Shown here in pieces: positions 57,133 to 64,000 of a stretch of 64,000 nucleotides of DNA. Below the pieces are notes generated by a model, which made no database searches, was not told the DNA's origin, and saw nothing but the letters and a program-made list of their open reading frames with translations. Source of the stretch: Seiridium cupressi (Eukaryota; Ascomycota; Sordariomycetes; Amphisphaeriales; Sporocadaceae); assembly GCA_036674765.1 (NCBI GenBank), contig JARVKI010000060.1, positions 1-64,000 of the forward strand. The letters are read 5' to 3'. Each line of letters begins with the position of its first letter. Position 1 is the stretch's first letter. The position numbers and the translations under genes are program-made.

Positions 57133-60100
57133 TTTTGGAGATATCCAATGACGAGATGAAGGGATAGTCTGATTTAGGCTTGCTTCAAATCTATATCATT
57201 CTTCATGAGGTCTCTGTTACTTAACCTATAGGGAAAAGAAAAATCTTGCTCAATATTATGTCTTGGGTCATAGTCTTTCAAGCCTGAAGTGGTGAAATTC
57301 CTTACTCGACCAGCACTTTTCGGTGAAAATCCAATGCTTTTCCCACCTTCCTTTCTCCATAATCAATGCTCATGTCAAAACTGCCCAAGTACTATTGACT
57401 AACTAACAGAATTGGAAAGTCATGAGTTGCGACGACAGTGACGAGCTGGGACAAGTGTAGATCAACCTATGCGCTTACGATTTGCTCAACGGGGCTAAGG
57501 AAAAGTGGCAAAGAAGGCGCCTCGTCAACGACGGACGTAATATAGGGGAAGTAGAGAATCAAGACTGACTCGTTGCCGTGAAGCGGCTTGACGTACAGTT
57601 ACTGAGATGCGGGTTTGCTGTTACACGTTTCCGCGTCACAATATGTGGGGAAAAGGGATCCCTCGTGTAATTTCGGTATGTCCTCGAACCAATGGTTTAT
57701 AATTTGTTGTGATATTCATCCGACTTTCAAATGACAAGAACGAGTAGATCGATTTAGGGAGAACTTCAACAATAAGCACGCATAAGTTCAGTTCCAATAG
57801 CTATTACAGCGCAGAGAAGCGCTGGCACTTCTGACAAGGAAAATATCTCAAGCGTGAGTACCGAGACAGCACTGGTTCATCGCAATCAACACCCACACCC
57901 ATCAGCCATGAAGCTTTACACAAAGTTTAATACCCTAGCTTGGATATGGCAACATCCTTGGACTACGGGCTGGAGGTACGACTTTGCAATCAGGGTCTAA
58001 TAACGGCCTCTCATGAACGAGCCAAATCGGGCATTATCGAAGCATCGGTTTCTTTTTCATCCAATGAATAAGTCTGGAAGGAAGCCGGCCCAGGGTTTAA
58101 GTCATAGATCATGCTGAAAATCCATAGATCATCAAGACTAGTCTTCAACGGAGGATAACGGTTCGGACTCAAGATATGCGGTGTCGAAATACTTTGTCTA
58201 TTCCCAAGCGTGGGTTCTCTTTGCTAATTGAAGCTAAGGTCTTGATTTATCTCGAATCAGCAAGAACTTCATGAAGTTACCAGTCAACATGGTTCACCGC
58301 CTGTCGCCCTCTATTGTGCCAACTGCTTTAAATTATGTACTTTCTCAATAGATCAGCTAAGTTTTGCCACAATGCCTAATCAGAGTCATCGTGTCGATTA
58401 TGTTACTTGTGGGCAATACCCAACTGTACCACAATATGAGAGATGCAAGCACACGGTACAATGATTACGCGTTCTAAGGTGGTGGGGGAATGAATACATC
58501 TTAGGCGCCAATGATCGCCGTGTTCGAGTCATGCGATCGGAGAGGATTCTCCCTCGTGGATTGACCACCAAAAGCACCGTGTTTTCATGTTTTCGCGCTT
58601 GCAGAAGGGGTTCAGGTCTCGTCACCAGGCCGAAGTATGGGTATGGAGTACTACTTCTCACCCTGTGGTCAATGCTGCACAGATCGTATTCCTACCTCGA
58701 TATCGCCATCCGAATAATCCTTTTGGCTGACACGCTTATTTTCCAGCCATGTCCTTTTGGAAGCATTGAAGGTTTTCCAAAACAGAAACGAGATCCTCAC
58801 ATCGACCTTATATTTTGTTTGCTATTCAAATATTTCATATGTCCGTTAGCATTGACCATGACTCGATGATAAGACTTGTCTTCAAATAGACACTTTTTCA
58901 CGAACGAGTCCTTAGGTTTCTTCCTGTATTGAGAAACAACGCGTCAGAAACGATGGCCATTTTGTCTAAATTTCGATCCATCAGGATTATCGACTCCTTT
59001 ATGACACTGAAAGATGGTACGATCGATGTGAGGAAAATCGAAAACACCGACGACCATGCTGTTGTCCCACAAGGTGAACTGATTGACGGCGCATGATCAG
59101 TTGACGATATGGGCTCGGAGCACGGAGGATACGAGAAAGCCGACGGAATATATGCTGAAATGAGGTCAGCCGGACATTTACAGCTTGACACGATAGGTAT
59201 ATGGAATTCGGTCCCGGTGAATCAGCTCAACTTTGGCACGAACGAAAACAGCGTGGTTCTGCTAATAACAGGACAAGGGTATATCAGTGACGCTTGACGT
59301 GGCGAGCCTAATGACTCAGCCATTACGATGGTCTAGATTTATCACTACGGCTCTTTGGAGTAAATAGATATGGTTGGTCCGACCTTCCTGTCCCGCCCCA
59401 GGAAAACCCTCTCGTCCCTTTTGAGCATGATACGAATTAGGAATCAAGGTAGGTTACTGGTGATGTATGACATCCGTGAATGACGGGCCCTGAAGCCTGT
59501 AATCTCATACCACACGAGAGATCTATAGGTAAAGGAGGAGGCATCCAGCTGGATCAAATGCTTGAGTGCCAAGCACGTTCTGCAGGCAAGGGGGGTTGCA
59601 CTATATGTCGGGCGAGGTCGGCGTTAAACATCTGGTGATTTGTGATGGAGCTCGGCGAAGGCGTGAGAATACCCGGCGAGAAGCACACTGACGACTCAGA
59701 TCTTGAGGCATGATGGGCTAAAGATTTCTGGCCGCCTAACTGGAAACGCTTGGATGCTCCGTCATCCCCACAAGGTTTTGGCTCATTCTACGAATCGGAA
59801 CACGCAGTGAAGGCTGGGAGACAAGCGTGAAGCGCGACGGGGCGAAGATATGCGGCGCCGAAGACTGAGTTAGGTTAGCTGGGCAAATTCGGTTATAGCA
59901 AGTAAATAAAGAGTTGGAGCCGTTTGTGGCTACTTTTCTCTTGGTCAGGTACTGGGAGATTCTATGGTAGCGCTTCTCCACTACCACAAGCCACCGCCGA
60001 CGCCACGGTTTCGCTACTCTACGCTGAGCGGTTCGCTAATGGAGCCAGCCGGCATCTCTGCCTAACCACAACGTGGCTGTGACAATCCCCTGAGTTCGTT

Positions 60101-61371
60101 CTTGAATCAGTCGATCTGCATATCTATGACGAGTTGTAATTATGACAACCCTCAAATCTTTGAAGTGATATCATGCAAGTAATAGAGACAACGACAGGTG
60201 GTGCTCGGTCTCCTGAGCTTGCGTGGTCAAAGGGGAAAAGAATCCCTGATCGACAACATCTGGGTATGCAATTGAGAATGACGGAAGAATGCATCCTGGA
60301 TCTCCACGGCTAACTGAATTCATTGGGGCCAAAACGAAGTTGACGTTGGGAAGACTGACGCTAGTTACACTCGATTCCGACGTCTACGGAAAACTGCCAT
60401 AAATCGTGGCGGTCATGGCATTGCGCTAAGTATATTTGCTATGTCACAATATTGGTAAAGCAATTAGGTAGAGCCAGTCCAACTTTTCTTATCCAAGTCC
60501 TCCCGGATGCCCCCCTGTCCATCGCGCCGGCTGTGATAAGCGATCCAGTTACTCGGTATAAGACCCCTGCAATGATGTTAGCGCGCCTGCGGGCAGACGA
60601 TGACCAGGATGACGACCCCAGCGTCTATGATGGCGGAAGAGAGGCCAGAACGTGATAGAAGTGGCTGACAGGCGAAGATTGAACGGCAGAATGGTGTTTT
60701 CCGTCAAGAAAATTGACTCGTCTAAGGCGTTGTCCCGTTGGGGGCCGCCCGTATTTTGTGGTTTGTAAATCCACATTCATTCAGGGGTATACGATATGGT
60801 TCGGATAGTGCCAGCGCTAGCGAGGCTTTGAGGCTCCGCGCTAAGGTGGAAGGGCCGCCTGCTCCGGCATCGACCAGGCTGGGCACGACATTCCGGAGCT
60901 GATATTCAATAGTACCTACTGTAGGGGAATCGCAGCTAGACTCACCAAGGTTAAGAAACGTGGCAGCACCGGCCATGGGCGGGCGACCCTAGACTCGCTA
61001 CCAGCCATTTTCCCACCTATCGTATAACAAGGAATCTATATGGTATATCCACAAGATGGATACGCCAGTGCTCAGCTGAGCAATGGAACACCGAAAACAA
61101 AGTGGCTTGGTGTTCTCTCCACCTGGTCGAGATCCAGAATGCTGGGACTGTAGGGCAGCCCCGAGAGAGCCGCATGAGGACAAGGGCAATGCCAGATGAA
61201 GCTATCGTGTATGTAGTGGCTCCGGCCAGCGCCTTAAGATATCATGCCGACCATGTCCAGCGTCCGCATCGTCAGCGAGCCTTCTCTTGTCCCTCAGGCA
61301 CTTGACACGACCGAGTCTGCTTACTCAACCGTCGGGAGAGAAGCTCGAGTGACGCTGCCGCTGAGAGCAAC
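57133..61371. other. Long stretch with no recognisable gene
   Basis: Over 4 kb without a convincing coding region. Short frames occur at 58531-58869 (+), 58898-59191 (-) and 60722-60976 (-), but none shows a family motif or joins into a longer model. The right end presumably holds the promoter of the pectinesterase-like gene. No tRNA, transposase or repeat array was seen. Confidence 0.5.
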
Positions 61372-64000
61372 ATGTGGTCGCTTCTTCTCTTGGGTTTGGC
61401 GCCAGCCTTGGCGATCGCACAACAAGGTGAGCCTTCCGTCTCGATCCGGCGCTGTGGCCGGAAAGCTACTCTGTCGTCGTCCACCGTCTCGTCTTCCCAG
61501 TTCACTTCATCCACGCTCATTGCCTCCGCGCTCTCCGGTTACCCCACGCTCTCTACTGGTTCGACATCCCTGGCCTCGTTGACATCCACGGACTCATCGA
61601 CACCCACGGATTCGCCCACCATCCACGCTCACTCAGATTTCTTTGACTCGTCCTCGATTTTTGATTATGATTCCACTACAATATCGGGTCCAGCAACGGT
61701 CTCTAGTAGCTCGGCTGACAACTATGGTTCCTTGACCCTCTCTGAGACGACCATCACTTCGAGTCTGCCAACGTCTCCGCGCCTGCCAACCAGCTCGGAT
61801 TCATCGATCAGCTCCGAGTTGACCGTCAGCTCGAGTGCGACAACGTCTTCAGATTATGCCATTAGTTCGAGTCTGACAACGTCCTCGGACTCGACTAGTA
61901 GCTTCAGTCTGACGACATCTTCAAACTCAGCCACCAGCTCAGACCTATTGACGACTTCTGGATCCGCAACCTCGTCGACCGTGGAAACATACTCTGAATC
62001 AACAAGCTCCACTCCTTTGGCAACATATACCGAATCATCGACAACATCTGCTTCATCCACTGTCTCCACTACATCATTTGATATTTCCCTGCTATCCTCT
62101 CTGTCTACTTCATTGACTTTTGTGGTAACTTCTACAGACTCGTCGTCATCGTCGTCGTCGTCCATCATCACGTCTACAAGCTCGTCCGTTGTCGTGCCTA
62201 CGAGCACCTCCTCTTTGTCCACCTCCTCGACATCTACGGGTAAGTCCAATTGTATTGTCACATGCTGGTGGGCCCATAGCCGAGATCCATGCGGAATAAT
62301 ACTTGTGGTGTCGTACGCTGATATGCTTGTCCAGGATCTTCATCCGCTGTCACTGTCACACCAGGCGGAACTGGCATTGCCTCCGCAATTGCCTACGCTC
62401 AGAGCAATGGTATTCCGACGGTCACTATCAAGGCCGGTACCTATACCGAGGCAATCGTTATCTCAGCCACTGCCGCAGTGACTATTGTTGGTGAAACAAA
62501 CACTGTGAAGAGGCGAGATGATGGAAGCAGCTCAGTCGACTACTTCCAGAATCTGGTCACCATTGAAAATGCTGCTGCTGCTCCCCTGACCATCTCGTCC
62601 ACATCTGCCAAGGGGGCCACATTCAGGAATATCAACTTCAGCAACACCAACTCGGCATCCGTGCTGGGTGCAGCCTCGCTCAAGGGTTCGCAACACGCAT
62701 TCTACTCCTGCCAGTTTCTCGCGGCTGGTGCTGTTGCCATCCAGGGTGGAATTTCATCTGCTTTGATTGCGGACTCGTACATTGAGGCCACTGATAAAGT
62801 CATCTATCAGTACCCTTCCTTGTACATGCTCCATTTGCCGGCTTCCCAGACTCTGTGTACACTTCGCAGGTCTCGTCATCCTCCTCTTCTGCGTCCATGT
62901 CCGCCACCACCAGCTCTACCACCACCACAAGTTCCGCCTCAATTTCCACGAGCTCGTCGGTCAGCGCCAGCGCCACGTCCTCATCGACAGCTGCGGCATC
63001 TACCTATACCGTGGCGCCTACCCCCACTGGAGACCAGTTTGGCAGTGTCATGTCCGCTGTGGCAGTTATTCCAGCAGATGGAAACGCTCATGAGGTATAC
63101 ATTCTCGCTGGTACCTACATTGAGCAGGTTTGGGTCAACAGAACTGGACTCGGCAAGGTCACACTCAGGGGCGAGACGACGGCTCCGAACGACTTCACTG
63201 GTAACAAGGTCACTCTCCAGTTTGCTTACGGAGTTTCAACTAGTGGCTCTATCTCCAATGAGGTTACACCTGTGCTTAATTGGAAGCGATCTGACGGTTC
63301 CGGGCTGGCTCTGTACAACATCGATTTTATCAACACAAATCCGCAAGCTGCCAACACCGCAGCTCTCGCAGCTGATTTCTATGGTATGAATATGGCGGCT
63401 TATGGCTGCTCTTTCAAGGGCTACCAGGACACTTTGCTTGCCAACCAGGGCGTGCAGATCTTCAGCAATTGTTACATCGAGGGTAGCGTCGATTTCATCT
63501 GGGGTTACTCCAAGGCTTATTTCCACCAGTGCTATATCGCATCCAACACCGCTGGAGCCTATATCACGGCACAAAACCGTCCCAATGCTGCCTGGGCAGG
63601 AGGATACATCTTTGATTCGTGTCATGTGACATATACCAGCTCCTACCTGGCTGGCAAGAGCTCTGTCGCTGCTACTACCTATCTCGGACGTCCCTGGTCA
63701 CAGTATGCTATCGTCGTGTACATGAATTCTTATCTCGACTCGCACATTGCCCCAGCGGGATGGGCCCAATGGTCTACAAGCTCTCCGAATACAGGAAATA
63801 TTGTATTTGGAGAATTCAACAATTCTGGTCCTGGTGCTTGGACAACTTCCACATCTCGAGCCACATTTGCCACCGATCTTTCCGAGTCTCAGGCCGCTGC
63901 TTACACTTTGACCAAGTTCATCAGTGACACCTCCTTCATCGACTGGACAGCGTATAACTACGTGCCAACCTACTCACTGGGTACGACAGCCTCGGCAACC
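61372..64000 (+). CDS. Two-domain pectinesterase-like protein (CE8), partial
   Basis: The gene runs off the right edge. Exon 1 (61372-62239) encodes a signal peptide (MWSLLLLGLAPALAIAQ) and about 270 Ser/Thr-rich residues, a likely O-glycosylated stalk. A 95-nt intron (62240-62334) follows. Domain 1 (about 62360-62820) is pectinesterase-like (PTVTIKAGTYTE, FRNINFSNTNSA, ADSYIEATDKVIY) but lacks the QDTL catalytic segment. A Ser/Thr linker leads to domain 2 (about 63010-63960), which has GYQDTLL, YIEGSVDFIWG (nucleophile Asp), YLGRPWSQYA (Arg and Trp) and NSYLDSHIAPAGW, a complete CE8 site. A frame change between 62820 and 62914 is best explained by a 92-nt intron, 62822-62913 (donor GTACAT, acceptor CAG). 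The frame is then open to base 64000. The expected role is removing methyl esters from pectin outside the cell. Confidence 0.85.

Noticed and set aside
61425..61498. An extra intron after the pectinesterase signal peptide (GTGAGC...CCAG)
   Set aside because: Its 74 nt would throw the long Ser/Thr-rich frame out of phase; the unspliced reading is continuous.

Overview
The window is nuclear DNA of a filamentous ascomycete, most likely a eurotiomycete of the Aspergillus/Penicillium kind. The signs are many 50-75 nt GT-AG introns with CTAAC/CTGAT-like branch sites, the fungus-specific translation factor eEF3, an ATRIP/UvsD checkpoint protein, an Hst4/HstD-type sirtuin, a Crh-type cell-wall transglycosylase, a GH10 xylanase and a tRNA-Lys(CTT). 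The species cannot be fixed from the sequence alone. Gene models below were spliced by hand from the bases. Coordinates run from start codon to stop codon and include introns.

Layout. 1-74 is an uninterrupted run of C. 75-3065 holds nothing recognisable. 3-7.5 kb carries two secreted enzymes: a BBE-like FAD oxidoreductase (+) and a subtilisin-family protease (-). After a 3.4 kb empty stretch come a Clr5-domain gene (+) and a small secreted protein (-). 15.1-19.4 kb holds a TRI12-type MFS transporter (-) and a divergent FAD monooxygenase (+); the first has a frameshift and the second is clearly a pseudogene, so this looks like a decaying efflux/tailoring pair. A tRNA-Lys gene with a mutated partial copy lies at 19.9-20.2 kb. 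Then follow a GPI-anchored GH16 (Crh) gene and a single-pass membrane protein.

27.3-39.3 kb is the housekeeping core: uvsD (ATRIP), CDP-diacylglycerol synthase, a secreted GH10 xylanase and a very long sirtuin. 40.4-46.6 kb is AT-rich and carries two unfamiliar genes. The larger is a six-exon, about 1068-residue protein whose HELMH zincin motif exists only after an in-phase 54-nt intron is removed. eEF3 (48.6-52.2 kb) has a CT-rich leader and a 489-nt first intron. 52.7-57.1 kb is an oxidoreductase island: a zinc alcohol dehydrogenase, a GMC-oxidoreductase fragment and a zinc-free MDR reductase. The right edge has a Ser/Thr-rich protein with two pectinesterase-like (CE8) domains, the first degenerate and the second with its catalytic residues; it runs off the window.

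There is no sign of CRISPR, a prokaryotic element or an intact transposon. The observations most worth a second look are the splice-dependent zincin, the two-domain pectinesterase, and the broken transporter/monooxygenase pair.
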